A DNA stretch of 64,000 nucleotides from Pollutimonas bauzanensis (lineage in GTDB: Bacteria > Pseudomonadota > Gammaproteobacteria > Burkholderiales > Burkholderiaceae_B): assembly GCF_900129885.1 (NCBI RefSeq), contig NZ_FQXE01000002.1, forward strand, positions 434,001 to 498,000, written 5' to 3'. This document shows, piece by piece, positions 16,991 through 26,493 of the stretch. The notes beneath the pieces are model-generated. The model made no database searches. It was given only the letters and a program-made list of their open reading frames with translations, and was not told the DNA's origin. Numbering within the stretch: the stretch's first letter is position 1; each line of letters starts with the position of its first letter. Position numbers and translations under genes: made by a program.

Positions 16991-19150
16991 TCAGGCAGAG
17001 GATCCAGAAAGGCAAAGCGCCGAAGGAACAGGGTCGAGACCGGCGCCGCCGCTGGCTTCGACGGCCGGGGCCATCACCACTATGCCGTCGGCTGCCCGCA
17101 CACCCAGCCCGTCCGGCAGGACGAACAGCGGGTTGATCTCGGCCTCCAGCAGTTGGTCGCCTAATTGCTGCACCATCTTCGAGAAGTCCACGATGGCCGA
17201 GACCAGGGCGTCGATATCCGCCTTGGGAGCGCCCCTGAACCCGTCCAGCAAAGGCCAGGCCTTGATTTTATGTACCATGGACAGGGCATCCTCGCGGCTG
17301 AGCGGGCTACCGGGCTGCAGCAAAAACAAGGTGGTATCCTGGAAAAGCTCCGCCGTCACGCCACCTATCCCCAGCAGAATCGCGGTGCCCAGGGCATCGC
17401 TGTGCATGCCCAGGATGAGCTCGACGCCGCCGGAAACCATCTCCTGCACCAGGTAGCGCTCGGGCCGGATGCCTGACCGGGCCTGCACCTCGACGGCCAT
17501 CGCCGCCAGGCGCTGGCCGATGGCTTGCGGCAACACATTGACCGCCACGCCGCCGACCTCGCTCTTGTGAGTGATTGCGCTGCTCAACACCTTGAGGACC
17601 ACGGGACCATCCATAGCCCTTGCGGCAGCCTCTGCCTGAGCGCTATCGGCCACGATGTTCTCGCGCACGCAAGGAATGCCAAAATGCGCAAAGAGCTGCT
17701 TGGCCTGCGCCTCGTCCTGCACCCCTTCTGGATGGCAGGCCGGCATCTGGAGGGCCGCCATCGCGGGCGACGGCTCGGAAGCTTGCCACTCGCTGGCGTA
17801 AAGCAGGCCGGTCATGGCAGCGGTGCAGCCCTCCGGCGAAAAGTAAGCGGGCACGCCGCGACGCGTGAGCAAGGCCAGGACCTCCGGGGCGTGCGGGCTC
17901 ACGAAGGCTATGACAGGCTTATCCGACAGAGGCAGGCAGTCCCGAATAGCGTCAGCCATGAGTTCCGGCATCGCCAGGCTGGATGCGCCCACGACAATGA
18001 TCAAGGCATCGTAAGACGGGCTGGCCAGCAACGCCCGTATGGCGGCGCGCAGCAGAGCCGGCTGCAGCCCGGCCAGGGTGACATCGATGGGGTTGCGATC
18101 CAGCGCGGCTGAATCACCGGTTTGCAATGCGCGCAAAGCCGCGGCTGTCTCAGCATCGGGCGGAGGGACTTCAAAACCGGCCAAGCCCAGACTGTCGGAA
18201 ACCAGAGTCCCCGCGCCACCCGTTGATGTGAGGATGGCGACGCGTTTGCCCTTCAGGCGCCGGCCGGTCGCCAGCGCCGCCGGGATATCCATAAGCTCGC
18301 TGAACGTCTGGGCCCGGATAATGCCCACTTGCTGAAACAGGGCGTCGTACATGCGATCAGCGCCCGCCAAGGCGCCTGTGTGCGAAACAGCGGCCCGGGC
18401 GCCGGCTTCCGAGCGGCCAATCTTGAAGGCCACGATGGGCTTGCCGGCCCGGGCGGCTTTCAGGGCGGCGGCGTGGAAACGCTTGGGGTTGCGAACCGAC
18501 TCTACATACAGCGCGATCACCTGCGTGGCCTCGTCGTCGGCAAGGTATTCGATGAAGTCGGCCAGTTCCAAGTCAGCTTCGTTGCTGGTGGAAACCAGCT
18601 TGGATAAGCCGATGCCGCGCGCTGCCGCGCGCGACAGCAATGAACCCAGGATACCGCCGCTTTGCGAAACCACCCCGATTATGCCGGCGGGAAACTCGTC
18701 CATCTCCAATGCGCCGGATGCTGACAGCACGATGCCGTCGGTCAGGTTGACCAGTCCGATGGTGTTGGGGCCCAGTATGCGCATGGAGCCGGCGGCTTCC
18801 AACAGTTGTTGCTGACGGCGGCTGCCGTCCTCGCCCACTTCGGTGTAGCCGCTGGCCAGCACGATGGCGGCGGCGGTGCCCCGCTGGGCCAGTTCGCGCA
18901 CTGCCAAATGCGCCCGTTCCACGCCCAACAATACGATGGCGACGTCCGGCGTTTCCGGCAGCGACGCCACGTCGGGGTAGCAGGTCAGCCCACCGATGTG
19001 CGCGACCTTGGGGTTGACGGGATAGATACGGCCAGCGTAGCCGTGCTTGACCAGATATGTCACCGGACGCGATGCCGTCTTGGCAGTGTCCGCGGAAGCC
19101 CCGATAATGGCCACGCTGCGCGGCCGCAGCAATTTCTTGAGTACATCCAT
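16991..19150 (-). CDS. ADP-forming acyl-CoA synthetase (acetate-CoA ligase family)
   Basis: 719 residues. An N-terminal CoA-binding domain (RSVAIIGASADTAKTASRP) is followed by succinyl-CoA-ligase-like domains with the phosphohistidine loop AAVSHTGALAG, and a C-terminal ATP-grasp domain (GPVVLKVLSSAITHKSEVGGV). It activates a carboxylic acid to its CoA thioester via a phosphoenzyme. Some relatives, such as FerA, act on aromatic acids. The ATG at 19150 is five bases after the hydratase stop and has AGGGA upstream. It is the third gene of an aldehyde dehydrogenase, enoyl-CoA hydratase, synthetase operon, and converges directly on the E1 gene, the stop codons being adjacent. Confidence 0.93.
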   Translation of the reverse strand: MDVLKKLLRPRSVAIIGASADTAKTASRPVTYLVKHGYAGRIYPVNPKVAHIGGLTCYPDVASLPETPDVAIVLLGVERAHLAVRELAQRGTAAAIVLASGYTEVGEDGSRRQQQLLEAAGSMRILGPNTIGLVNLTDGIVLSASGALEMDEFPAGIIGVVSQSGGILGSLLSRAAARGIGLSKLVSTSNEADLELADFIEYLADDEATQVIALYVESVRNPKRFHAAALKAARAGKPIVAFKIGRSEAGARAAVSHTGALAGADRMYDALFQQVGIIRAQTFSELMDIPAALATGRRLKGKRVAILTSTGGAGTLVSDSLGLAGFEVPPPDAETAAALRALQTGDSAALDRNPIDVTLAGLQPALLRAAIRALLASPSYDALIIVVGASSLAMPELMADAIRDCLPLSDKPVIAFVSPHAPEVLALLTRRGVPAYFSPEGCTAAMTGLLYASEWQASEPSPAMAALQMPACHPEGVQDEAQAKQLFAHFGIPCVRENIVADSAQAEAAARAMDGPVVLKVLSSAITHKSEVGGVAVNVLPQAIGQRLAAMAVEVQARSGIRPERYLVQEMVSGGVELILGMHSDALGTAILLGIGGVTAELFQDTTLFLLQPGSPLSREDALSMVHKIKAWPLLDGFRGAPKADIDALVSAIVDFSKMVQQLGDQLLEAEINPLFVLPDGLGVRAADGIVVMAPAVEASGGAGLDPVPSALCLSGSSA

Positions 19151-19155
19151 TCTAC

Positions 19156-19947
19156 TTATCCCTTGGTGACGGTGCTGGCAAGAAAATCCGCCACGGCTTG
19201 ATGGTGCTCGGTGCTTGTGTAACACATGCCCTGCGCTTGGCTGCCCAACGCAAAAATCTGTTGCGCGGACGATTGGAAGGACTGATTCAGAATTGATTTG
19301 CCCAATGCCAGCGCAGGGGCCGAGCCGTGGCTCAACTCCGCGGCCCAAGCCTGTGCTTGCGCCAGCAGCGTTTCGGCATTGGCCTGGCGGTCGACCAGAC
19401 CGATGTCCACCGCTTCCTGCGCCGCGACTTTGCGGCCGGTGAATATCAGTTCCTTGGCGAGAGACAGTCCCACCCGGCGGGGCAGAAAGTACATGCCGCC
19501 GCCATCGGGAATCAGCCCGCGGTGGATATAGGACCAGGCGAAGCTTGCGGCATCGCTGGCCATGATGAAGTCGCAGGCCAGAGCGAGGTCGGCGCCCAGC
19601 CCTGTGGCCGGGCCATTGACCGCCGCGATGGTGGGTTTGGGCATGGCATACAGCAGCGTCTGAGCGTGATGCACGCCCTGCTGGCGGGCCCAGCCATTGA
19701 AAGCCACCTGACCGGCTGGCGCTTGCAGGCGCTGCTTCATGCCGGCGATGTCACCGCCGGCACAAAAACCATTTCCACGCCCGGTTATCACCAGCGCGCG
19801 GATGGAGGTGTCGTTCGCCACCAGTTCCAGCGCCTCTATCAGCTCGGCGCGCATGGCGTCGCTTATGGCATTGCGCTTTTGCGGACGATTCAAGGCAAGG
19901 GTAGCAATGCCGGACGACGTTTCGAGTTCAATCAATGAGAGTTCCAT
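19156..19947 (-). CDS. Enoyl-CoA hydratase/isomerase family protein
   Basis: 263 residues of the crotonase family. The oxyanion-hole segments are FCAGGDIAGM and GPATGLGADLALACDF. The acid position lies in PDGGGMYFLPRRVG, an Asp-type active site common in PaaG-like isomerases and some hydratases. The ATG at 19947 gives the normal N-terminus; a TTG at 19977 is the alternative. It lies between the aldehyde dehydrogenase (35 bp upstream) and acyl-CoA synthetase, and probably hydrates or rearranges the CoA ester made by the latter. The specific feruloyl-CoA hydratase-lyase motifs were not recognised, so aromatic side-chain cleavage is only one possibility. Confidence 0.92.
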   Translation of the reverse strand: MELSLIELETSSGIATLALNRPQKRNAISDAMRAELIEALELVANDTSIRALVITGRGNGFCAGGDIAGMKQRLQAPAGQVAFNGWARQQGVHHAQTLLYAMPKPTIAAVNGPATGLGADLALACDFIMASDAASFAWSYIHRGLIPDGGGMYFLPRRVGLSLAKELIFTGRKVAAQEAVDIGLVDRQANAETLLAQAQAWAAELSHGSAPALALGKSILNQSFQSSAQQIFALGSQAQGMCYTSTEHHQAVADFLASTVTKG

Positions 19948-19982
19948 GGCAGACTTTATGAAAGTGATATTCGGCAAGAGGT

Positions 19983-21458
19983 TTACTTGCCCGAGAAAGG
20001 GCTGGGCATCGGCAAGTCGCTGGAGATCCAGACGCTTTTGGGCTCCATGTATTCCTTGACCGCCTCGATGCCGCCTTCCCGCCCGATGCCGCTATCCTTG
20101 ACCCCTCCGAACGGCGTCGTGTAACTGCTGGAACGGTAATTGTTGATCCACACTGTTCCGGCCCTGATCCGATCGGCCATCAGCATCGCCCGGTGCAGGC
20201 TTCTGGTCCAGACGCCGGCGCCCAGGCCGAAGCGAATGTCGTTGGCGATGCGAATGGCATCCTCTTCATCCTGAAACCGGATTACCGACAGCACTGGCCC
20301 GAAGACTTCCTCCTGTGCGATGCGCATGTCGTTGCGAACATCGACGAACACGGTGGGCTCGATAAACTGGCCGCAGCCGTAACCAGGACCGGAGAGCGCA
20401 TGCCCGCCGGCGACACAGCGCGCGCCCTCCTGCTGGGCAATGTCGATATAGCGCAGCACCTTCTCGAACTGCGGCCTGGTGGCGATGGGACCAAGTTCCA
20501 TGGAGGGGTCGGCAGGGTCGCCGATCCTGGCCATCCGGATCTTGTCGAGCATGCGCTGGACAAATTCATCATGGATCGATGCCTGCAAAAGAAGGCGAGA
20601 GCCGGCTATGCAGGTCTGCCCCGATGCCGAGAAGATTCCGGTCAACGCACCGTTGACCGCGCTCTCCATATCGGCATCGTCAAAGACAATGTTGGGCGAC
20701 TTGCCGCCCAGTTCCAGCGATATCCGCTTCAACCCCTCCGCGGCGGCCATGTAGATTTTGCGCCCGGCCTCATCGCCGCCGGTAAATGCTATGCGCCGCA
20801 CCAATGGATGGCCCACCAGCGGGCCGCCAGCCTCGGCGCCCGAGCCCGTCACGATATTGAATACGCCGGGCGGCAGCCCCGCTTCGGCCACCAGCTTGGC
20901 CAACTCAAACAGTGATGCCGAGGTGAATTCCGATGGCTTGCAGACCATCGTGTTGCCCGCGCACAGCGCGGGGGCCATCTTCCAGCCTGTCAGTGGCAGA
21001 GAAGAGTTCCAGGGCGTGATGCTTGCCACCACGCCCATGGGCTCGTATTTGATGTAATTGAAGACCTTGGGCTTGTCGATGGGCACGACCGCCCCCTGGA
21101 TCTTGTCGGCCAGCCCGCCGTAGTAATAGAAATATTTGGCCAGGTATTTGATCTGGCCCAGCACATCGTTTCTGAGCTTGCCATTGTCACGGCTTTCAAT
21201 GGCGGCCAGATGCTCGGCATCCCGTTCGATCAGGGCGCCCAGGCGATGCAGGATCATGCCCCGTTCGCTTGCAGGCAGTTTCGACCACGGGCCTTCAAAG
21301 GCCTCGGCGGCAGCCTTGACAGCCCGGTCGACATCGGTGGCGTCACAGCGAGGGATCTGCGCCCAGGCTTCGCCCGTGAACGGGTCCAGCGAGTCGAACC
21401 AGCGCCCGCTGTGCGGTTCCACCCATTCGTTATTGATGAAAAGTTGATAACGGGTCAT
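19983..21458 (-). CDS. NAD(P)-dependent aldehyde dehydrogenase
   Basis: 491 residues starting MTRYQLFINNEWVEP. The proton-abstracting Glu lies in ISLELGGKSPNIV and the nucleophilic Cys in SGQTCIAGSRLLL. NPWNSSLP-like and PSEFT cofactor segments and the C-terminal FGGVKDSGIGREGG are all intact. It oxidises an aldehyde to its acid. It is first in the operon with enoyl-CoA hydratase and acyl-CoA synthetase, so the acid could be activated to a CoA ester next. The open frame extends to 21599 but GGGAAG lies before the ATG at 21458. The divergent LysR gene at 21684 is the probable regulator. Confidence 0.95.
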   Translation of the reverse strand: MTRYQLFINNEWVEPHSGRWFDSLDPFTGEAWAQIPRCDATDVDRAVKAAAEAFEGPWSKLPASERGMILHRLGALIERDAEHLAAIESRDNGKLRNDVLGQIKYLAKYFYYYGGLADKIQGAVVPIDKPKVFNYIKYEPMGVVASITPWNSSLPLTGWKMAPALCAGNTMVCKPSEFTSASLFELAKLVAEAGLPPGVFNIVTGSGAEAGGPLVGHPLVRRIAFTGGDEAGRKIYMAAAEGLKRISLELGGKSPNIVFDDADMESAVNGALTGIFSASGQTCIAGSRLLLQASIHDEFVQRMLDKIRMARIGDPADPSMELGPIATRPQFEKVLRYIDIAQQEGARCVAGGHALSGPGYGCGQFIEPTVFVDVRNDMRIAQEEVFGPVLSVIRFQDEEDAIRIANDIRFGLGAGVWTRSLHRAMLMADRIRAGTVWINNYRSSSYTTPFGGVKDSGIGREGGIEAVKEYMEPKSVWISSDLPMPSPFSGK

Positions 21459-21683
21459 GAATCTGGCTTCCCAGTTAGTTGAACAGAAATTATGTTTATG
21501 GCGATGGCAGCAGACCTGAGACCTGCCTCGGACCAGGCTCGCGTCCCGTACACCGCCGGCCTGTGGCGCCGGGAAAATCTGGATTCTTCCCGCCTTCAAT
21601 CACAATTGTCACACCGCGAGCGTAGGCGTTCAATCAACTTTTTGAGCTACAATTCATGAGTAAAAATCATACATGGAGCAAAG

Positions 21684-22616
21684 ATGTCACGGCTTCCACC
21701 CTTGACGGCCCTGCGCGCCTTCGAATCGGCAGCCCGCAATCAAAGTTTCACAAAAGCCGCGCAGGAGCTTTTTCTCACCCAGTCAGCCATAAGCCGGCAT
21801 ATCCGCAACCTTGAAGAGCTGTTCGGCATGCCGCTGTTCTATCGCAGCCACCGCATGGTGACGCTGACACCGGAAGGCCATACCTATATGCATGAGCTGG
21901 TGGGGGCATTTGCGCGCATCGACCTGGCCACCCGCAAGTTGCGCTCCTCCGGCAAGCAGAACGTTCTCAATCTGCATGCGTATACCTCGTTCGCCATGAA
22001 CTGGCTGATCCCGCGGCTGCCCAAATTCCTGAGCGTCAATCCGGAGATCGATGTGCGATTGACCGCATCGACGGCTCCCCTGGACTTCGATCAATCCGAC
22101 ATTCACGCGGCCATACGCACCATTCCCGGCGATCTCAAGGAAGGCGTCCGTGCCGACAAGTTGTTCAATTCATGGCTGATTGCAGTGGGAGGGCCGCGTG
22201 AAATCCTGTCCAGGTGGCCCCTGAACCACCCCGGCGATCTGCGCAACGTTACCTTGTTGCACTCGCTGGCCCGGCCCGATGACTGGAATGTCTGGCTAAA
22301 GTCCGTGGGCGTGCACGACATCAACCCGGCCAAAGGCATGAAGTTCGAATCTTCCGCCATGGCTTACCTGGCGGCGCAGCAAGGCTTGGGGATTGCCATT
22401 GCCCAGAACTTCCTGGTCCAGGATGACCTGCGCAAAGGCCTGCTGACTCAAGTGTTTCCGAACACTGAACTATCCGACCGTTCGTATTACTTGCTGTCCT
22501 CGCCCCGGCACGAGGGCAGCAGCGCCCTGGAGACGTTCCGTCAATGGCTGCTGGCCGAGATACAGGCAGACAAGCCCGCCTATGAGATCCCCCAGACGCA
22601 CAACGAGCCGGAATGA
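21684..22616 (+). CDS. LysR-family transcriptional regulator, GcvA-like
   Basis: 310 residues. It begins MSRLPPLTALRAFESAARNQ, the typical opening of the GcvA subgroup, with a helix-turn-helix in FTKAAQELFLTQSAISRHIRN. GGAGC lies upstream of the ATG. It is divergent from the aldehyde dehydrogenase operon and convergent with the second PrpD operon, so the aldehyde dehydrogenase operon is the likelier target. The 225-bp divergent region holds an ACAATTGT octamer but no strong long dyad. Confidence 0.95.
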   Translation: MSRLPPLTALRAFESAARNQSFTKAAQELFLTQSAISRHIRNLEELFGMPLFYRSHRMVTLTPEGHTYMHELVGAFARIDLATRKLRSSGKQNVLNLHAYTSFAMNWLIPRLPKFLSVNPEIDVRLTASTAPLDFDQSDIHAAIRTIPGDLKEGVRADKLFNSWLIAVGGPREILSRWPLNHPGDLRNVTLLHSLARPDDWNVWLKSVGVHDINPAKGMKFESSAMAYLAAQQGLGIAIAQNFLVQDDLRKGLLTQVFPNTELSDRSYYLLSSPRHEGSSALETFRQWLLAEIQADKPAYEIPQTHNEPE

Positions 22617-22661
22617 TGGCGCCGGGTTCGGCAGGCGGGTAATCCTGCGCGCCCTGCCCCA

Positions 22662-23984
22662 TTACCCAGTGGCCAGCGAGCGAGCCTTCACATGGGCGTA
22701 CCCGCTCAGGTAGCTGCCTGCGTAGAGCGCATCCACGCCGCCGTGTGGATCGGACCCGTGCATGAGCCGCCGGGCATGCTCGCTGCCCCATCCCTTGAGA
22801 TCGCGCATGGCCCCCTGGGCGTCGAGTACCAGCCGGTTGCCCCGCCAGGCACGCACGGCCAGCACCGCTTGATTTAGCTGGGTCGGCGCATTTCTATCCA
22901 TCTCCAGTTCAATGTTGGCCAGCAGGCGTCTGACCCCTTGCGCCGGTTGCCATGGACCGGGCGGGCCCGAGAATGCAGCATATGATGTGTCCCCCGCCCC
23001 GGCCACCGCAGCCACGGCCTGGACGCTGTTGCGCGCCTGACGCACATCGCGCGGCGCCGGACAATCCAGGTGCGGTATCCAGGGCATCCGGATATGTATG
23101 CGCTCCAACGGAGAGTCGTTGACCTGCTCCAGCATTTGCACCAGCAGATTGGCGTAAATATTGCAGGGGTAATGCTTGAAAACCAAGTTCGTGGCAGCCG
23201 CCAGGCTGGTGTCGCCGCCCACAATGCGATCCAGGCTTGCATTGCCCTCACCGAACAGCGTGGACAGCGCTCGCTGCACATCGGGCGAGGCCGACCAGCC
23301 GTGCGCGGCCAGCAGCGCCGCCTCCAGGCCATGCAGCGTACCCCAGCCGAAGTGCGTCATGCCTATCATGGACGCGGCGCTATTGACAGCCAGGCCCGAC
23401 GCGCGCGTCAAGGCAATGGCCATGGCATCGCCGCATCGCGCCGCATCCAGGCGCAGCACGCGCGCCGCCGCAGCGGCGGCGGCCAGCGTGCCGAAGACTC
23501 CCGGGCTGTGAAATCCCAGCCCCGGCCTTGCGCCGGTAATGGCGCGGCGGACCCGCCAGCCGGCCTCTATACCGGCGAGCACCCCGGCCCCGAGGTCGCC
23601 ATCGTCGCATGCGCCGCCCGCGGCCTCGCCGCAAATGGCTTTGCGCGCCACGCATGCCGCCAGCGTGGCTGGCAGCACGGTGTGCGACGGACCCGGATCC
23701 ATGGGATCCAGGTCGGCCGCCCCCGCCAGCGTTGCCAGATAGCCGATTCCATCAAAAGGGGCGAAGAGTCCGCCCAGGAGAGCGGCGGTATCGCCCGGAA
23801 ACACCCCCGGATCGGCGGCTCGCGGCCGATAGGGCCAGACCGCCTGCTCGCGCTCCACTCCCAATAAGGCACACAGCAGCGAGGCCCGTATTCCCTGGTC
23901 GACGGCGCATTGCTGCGGTTGCGAGGCCTGAGCCCAATCCGTACCGGCGACGATTTCACCCAGGGCCAACAATTCATCAGACAT
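22662..23984 (-). CDS. MmgE/PrpD family protein
   Basis: 440 residues, more diverged than the other two PrpD homologues here. Recognisable segments are the Ala-rich helical core, a GFHSPGVFGTLAAAAAAARVL stretch (family GFHxTxxxGxxxAAxAAAxLL), and KHYPCNIYAN, matching the family KxYPxC region. Usual MmgE/PrpD length is 440-480. GGAG lies upstream of the ATG at 23984. It is the last gene of the operon flavoprotein-Bug-PrpD-PrpD, 96 bp after its paralogue. The two PrpD proteins could catalyse successive steps or form a heteromer; neither can be shown from sequence. Confidence 0.88.
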   Translation of the reverse strand: MSDELLALGEIVAGTDWAQASQPQQCAVDQGIRASLLCALLGVEREQAVWPYRPRAADPGVFPGDTAALLGGLFAPFDGIGYLATLAGAADLDPMDPGPSHTVLPATLAACVARKAICGEAAGGACDDGDLGAGVLAGIEAGWRVRRAITGARPGLGFHSPGVFGTLAAAAAAARVLRLDAARCGDAMAIALTRASGLAVNSAASMIGMTHFGWGTLHGLEAALLAAHGWSASPDVQRALSTLFGEGNASLDRIVGGDTSLAAATNLVFKHYPCNIYANLLVQMLEQVNDSPLERIHIRMPWIPHLDCPAPRDVRQARNSVQAVAAVAGAGDTSYAAFSGPPGPWQPAQGVRRLLANIELEMDRNAPTQLNQAVLAVRAWRGNRLVLDAQGAMRDLKGWGSEHARRLMHGSDPHGGVDALYAGSYLSGYAHVKARSLATG

Positions 23985-24080
23985 ATTTGCTCCACACCAC
24001 TTCAACAGACGAACGCGCGCCAGCCGGCCCCTCCCTCCGCGACGGCTGGCAGGAACGCAAGCCGATCCGGGCAAGCGCCA

Positions 24081-25454
24081 TCAGACTTGCGCCAAGCGAA
24101 CCCGTAATGTCCGGGCGAGGGCAGCTATTCCTCCTGCCTGCTCCAATTGCGCAAGCGCAGCCAGCACGCTATCCAGCCGCGCGATTCCCAATACCGGTTC
24201 GGCCAAAGCCGCGAATTTCGACCGCACACGCGCGGACTGCGCCGATTTGTCGGCCATCGGGATGCCGCAATCGAATGCCTGGCGCAACGCCCGGCCATCC
24301 TCCAGCGTCACCGTCACCACCGATTCACTGAGACTCATGCCTGGCACCAATTCGATGTGCACCCGGTTGAGCATCGACACCACCTCGGGCTCCGCCACCC
24401 GTGACCAGCAATCCAGATCATGGGTGGGCATACCCAGCACCGCAAAAGCAGCCGTAGCCCGCAGACTGAATTTGGCCTCCATCGCAGTAGCCGGCTGCTG
24501 GATATTGCAAATGCGGCATCCTTCGCCCGCCAGCACATGGATGCCTCGAACGCTTGCGGCATGTAAGCCATGCTGTTCGCGCAGCGCCATTATTGCTTCG
24601 ATCGTCGAATGCGTGCTGTAGCATGCGGCATGGAACTTGAACAGGTTGCCCAGCAGATGAAAGCCCCCCGGCGGCTGCGCCAATGCAGCCTCCGGGTGAA
24701 AGTCGCTGCCATGGACCTGGGCGAACCCTTGCGGGCATTCCAGCACGTCCGCGCGGCTGACAAACCCTTTCTGCGCAAGCGAGGCGGCGCGCAAGCCGGC
24801 CTGCGCAGCCAGCCCCGCATGCAGCGGTTTAGCCATCGTGCCGAACATGGCCTTCAGCCCCGAGGCTTGCGTGGCTGCCACCCCCAGAGCGTGAGCGGTT
24901 TGTTCCGCGTCCAGTCCCAGCAGATGGGCACAGGCCACCGCCGCCCCCAGGCTGCCGATAGTGGCCGTGGCATGAAAGCCATTGGCATAATGGGCTGGTT
25001 CCACCAGCGCCCCCACCCGGCAGGCCGTTTCATAGCCAGACACGAAAGCAGCCAGAAACTCCGCAGCGCCGGCATTCCGCTGTTCAGCCAGCGCCAGCAA
25101 TGCCGGCAGGATGGCCACTGACATATGGCCCGGAACCGTCAGATTCACATCGTCGTAGTCCAGCGCGTGAGACACCGCCCCGTTGATCAACGCCGCCTGC
25201 ATCAGGGTGGCCGGCTCGGCCCGCCCGATCACGGTCGCCTGGCCATGCCCGCCCTCTTCCAGCGCGACCTCCGCCACGATCTGGCTGACGGGCTCGCCAA
25301 GGGCGCCCAGCGCACATCCCAGCCAATCCACCAAACAGTCCTGCGCCACGGTACGCACCTCTTCCGGCAGCTGCGCATACCGCAGCGACACGGCCCGGGC
25401 CGCCAGCGTGGCCGTCAGGCCCCCGGCGGCCGGCGTCACCTTTTCCCCAGTCAT
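24081..25454 (-). CDS. MmgE/PrpD family protein
   Basis: 457 residues with the clear family signature: LVDWLGCALGALGEPV near the N-terminus, NGAVSHALDYDDVN, and a GFHATATIGSLGAAVACAHLLGLD segment. Members include 2-methylcitrate dehydratase and cis-aconitate decarboxylase. It starts 11 bp after the Bug receptor stop, with AGGATAGG upstream, so it is cotranscribed with it. The partner flavoprotein upstream is frameshifted, which may leave this enzyme without its substrate in this strain. Confidence 0.93.
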   Translation of the reverse strand: MTGEKVTPAAGGLTATLAARAVSLRYAQLPEEVRTVAQDCLVDWLGCALGALGEPVSQIVAEVALEEGGHGQATVIGRAEPATLMQAALINGAVSHALDYDDVNLTVPGHMSVAILPALLALAEQRNAGAAEFLAAFVSGYETACRVGALVEPAHYANGFHATATIGSLGAAVACAHLLGLDAEQTAHALGVAATQASGLKAMFGTMAKPLHAGLAAQAGLRAASLAQKGFVSRADVLECPQGFAQVHGSDFHPEAALAQPPGGFHLLGNLFKFHAACYSTHSTIEAIMALREQHGLHAASVRGIHVLAGEGCRICNIQQPATAMEAKFSLRATAAFAVLGMPTHDLDCWSRVAEPEVVSMLNRVHIELVPGMSLSESVVTVTLEDGRALRQAFDCGIPMADKSAQSARVRSKFAALAEPVLGIARLDSVLAALAQLEQAGGIAALARTLRVRLAQV

Positions 25455-25465
25455 CGGCGCCTATC

Positions 25466-26446
25466 CTAGAACTGCAGACCGAGGGAGCGGATACGCTCAC
25501 CCACGTCTTTGGTCTGCTGCGCCAGGGTGTCGTGCAAATCTTGAGGCGACACATACGCGGCCTCGTTTCCCTGGTCTGCCAGTTTCTTGACATATTCGGC
25601 GTCTTGAGCCATGACCTTGAGCTCCTTGCTTATTACATCGACCACCTCCTGGGGCGTGCCCTTCGGCGCGAACAGCGCGTACCAGATGGGAAATTCCATA
25701 TTCGGATAGCCTGATTCGACCAAAGTAGGCACCTTGGGCAGGAATGACAAGCGCTGCGCCGAGGTCACCGCCAGCGCCACGACTTTGCCGCTATCTATCG
25801 GCTCGTTCAGCGCCGCCGAATATCCTGGTGTCGACAAATCAATGCGGCCGGCCAGCAGGTCGACCATCGCAGGCGCGGCGCCCTTGTATGGCACATGCAG
25901 CAAGGTGATGCCCGCATCCCGCGCAAAGAATGCCAGCGGCAGGTGCGTCGTCCCGCCCACGCCGGCCGAACCGTATGTCACCGTCTCATCGAGCTGCTTC
26001 TTGGCGTTCCCGACCAGCTCGGCCACGCTGTGGATGCCCGAGCTTTTGGACGCGAGCAGCACATGGGCGGATCTGGCGATACCGCCGACGGCGACGAAAT
26101 CCAGCGGGTCGAATGAAAGAGTGGTGCCGGCCGGCCGCACGTGCGGATAGATAGCCATGGAGTTCGCCCCGAAATAGAGCGTGTAGCCATCGGGCTTGGC
26201 GCGGGAAGCAGCCTCCGTACCCACGATGCCGCCACCGCCAAGAAGCGTCTGGATCACAACGGACTGCCCGACCCGCTCGGACAGTTTTTCGGCCATGATG
26301 CGCGCCACGGTATCGGTGGGTCCGCCCACGCTATATGGCACGATGATCTTGATCGAGTGGTTGGGATAGTTCTGCGCCTGCGCCCCGCCGGCCATCAGGC
26401 CGATGGCCAATCCGGCCACCATCCCCAGCATACTCAGTTTCTTCAT
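25466..26446 (-). CDS. Bug/TctC-family solute receptor
   Basis: 326 residues with signal peptide MKKLSMLGMVAGLAIGLMA and a mature receptor showing SIKIIVPYSVGGPTD, KPDGYTLYFGAN and LHVPYKGAAPAMVD. GAGGAG lies upstream of the ATG at 26446. The frame is open far upstream because the broken flavoprotein gene has been shifted into it, giving an apparent 839-codon fusion. The signal peptide and ribosome binding site show that the natural protein starts here. It lies between the flavoprotein and PrpD genes and probably supplies their substrate. Confidence 0.94.
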   Translation of the reverse strand: MKKLSMLGMVAGLAIGLMAGGAQAQNYPNHSIKIIVPYSVGGPTDTVARIMAEKLSERVGQSVVIQTLLGGGGIVGTEAASRAKPDGYTLYFGANSMAIYPHVRPAGTTLSFDPLDFVAVGGIARSAHVLLASKSSGIHSVAELVGNAKKQLDETVTYGSAGVGGTTHLPLAFFARDAGITLLHVPYKGAAPAMVDLLAGRIDLSTPGYSAALNEPIDSGKVVALAVTSAQRLSFLPKVPTLVESGYPNMEFPIWYALFAPKGTPQEVVDVISKELKVMAQDAEYVKKLADQGNEAAYVSPQDLHDTLAQQTKDVGERIRSLGLQF

Positions 26447-26493
26447 GTGATAATCTCCTCGATTGTTTGTTATATGAATAGGGTGGCCGCGGC

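Noticed and set aside
22636-22666. GGGTAAT/ATTACCC pair as terminator between LysR and PrpD genes
   Set aside because: The stem is seven pairs with a 17-base loop and one arm lies inside the PrpD coding region.
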